From: Thermoflexus sp. | Lineage (GTDB): Bacteria; Chloroflexota; Anaerolineae; B4-G1; DUEL01 | Length of the DNA stretch: 12,617 nt | Assembly: GCA_028276215.1 (NCBI GenBank) | Contig: JAPYWT010000022.1 | Location: 1 to 12,617 of the forward strand | Direction of reading: 5' to 3' | Shown here: in pieces, positions 12,189 through 12,617 of the stretch | How the letters are laid out: every line of letters starts with the position of its first letter | How positions within the stretch are numbered: position 1 is the first letter of the stretch | Position numbers and translations under genes: made by a program | The notes under the pieces: model-generated | Databases searched by the model: none | What the model saw: the letters and a program-made list of their open reading frames with translations, nothing else | What the model was told of the DNA's origin: nothing

Positions 12189-12617
12189 ATGTGGCCAGCC
12201 CTCTCGGTCTGGGCGAACGCCCATGCGATCGCCCAGGCCATGGGGGGAAGGTAGACCGGGAGGAGCCCCTGCTGGGCGTCGTCGTCCTCAAAGTCCCTGA
12301 GGGGGCGGTGGAAAAGGTCGTCGCGGCCCTGAGCCGGAACCCCAACGTGGAATACGCCGAGCCCAACAGCATCGCCACCATCTGGCTGGACCCGAACGAC
12401 CCCTACGACAACACCCAGTGCTATAACTCCTCCCGCTCCGGCTGCGTGACCCAGTGGGCATGGGCGAAAATCCAGGCGTACCAGGCCTGGGACCTGGTTA
12501 CCGGTTCCAGCACGGTGAAAGTCGCTGTCGTGGATACCGGCATTGACAACTCCCATCCCGACCTGCCGCCCGTCGTTCTGCAGAAAGACTTCATCAACAA
12601 CGACAACAACGCCGAGG
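12189..12617 (+). CDS. Subtilisin-like (S8) serine protease, partial, apparent frameshift near the N-terminus
   Basis: From about 12247 one frame encodes KVDREEPLLGVVVLKVPEG and NPNVEYAEPNS, the end of an inhibitor-I9-like propeptide. It then enters the S8 catalytic domain with VAVVDTGIDNSHPDL, whose Asp is the first catalytic residue. The His and Ser lie beyond the window edge. Upstream the coding-like frame is different: WPALSVWANAHAIAQAMGG from the ATG at 12189 is GC3-rich and joins naturally to KVDREEP if one G is added to the six-G run at 12241-12246. As given, that frame stops at once at a TAG. The other upstream frame (ATG at 12158) has no coding bias. No signal peptide is visible, so the gene may be 5'-truncated or decayed, or the run may be miscalled. 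Alternative starts are GTG at 12174 and TTG at 12180. Confidence 0.75.

Overview
The window is GC-rich and most of it is one long minus-strand operon for uptake of cobamides (vitamin B12 family) and assembly of their lower part. On the plus strand at the right edge begins a truncated subtilisin-like protease. Heptanucleotide tandem arrays at gene ends, a folate-domain-free MetE-like protein and a P/T-rich lipoprotein linker suggest an anaerobic or thermophilic Chloroflexota (Anaerolineae-like) bacterium. That assignment is inference from style; no marker gene is present.

Layout in the direction of transcription (right to left). A promoter at 12112-12140 drives a cobalamin riboswitch (11907-12086), followed by two GC-rich hairpins and a U-tract terminator (11773-11804). 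A 144-bp MITE-like element (11621-11764) with 13-bp terminal inverted repeats and an 8-bp target duplication sits directly behind the terminator. A helix that would sequester the btuF ribosome binding site comes next. Then come btuF, btuC, 390 bp of heptamer repeats, the ATPase btuD, a zinc-site URO-D/core-MetE-like methyltransferase and a stand-alone asparagine-synthase-type ATPase with a zinc ribbon. A Phd/PIN toxin-antitoxin pair follows, with its own promoter and operator and a frameshifted toxin gene. The operon ends with a DUF71 ATP-pyrophosphatase, cbiB, cobD, cobT, cobS and cobU, then more heptamer arrays flanking a palindromic element (1-379).

How the genes work together: BtuFCD imports corrinoids. 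CobD and CbiB supply and attach the aminopropanol linker. CobU activates cobinamide, CobT makes the alpha-ribotide of the lower base, and CobS joins the two. No corrin-ring genes are in the window, so the locus looks like salvage and remodelling. The DUF71 protein fits a proposed B12-salvage subgroup. The MetE-like protein is a likely cobamide consumer or methyl carrier partner. The Asn-synthase-like protein has no assigned role.

The most notable non-coding structure is (i) heptamer arrays of different sequence but the same 7-bp unit starting within a few bases of three stop codons, (ii) the MITE in the riboswitch leader, (iii) a Shine-Dalgarno switch-like inverted repeat, and (iv) two apparent single-base deletions (PIN toxin and protease) that are either real gene decay or sequence errors.
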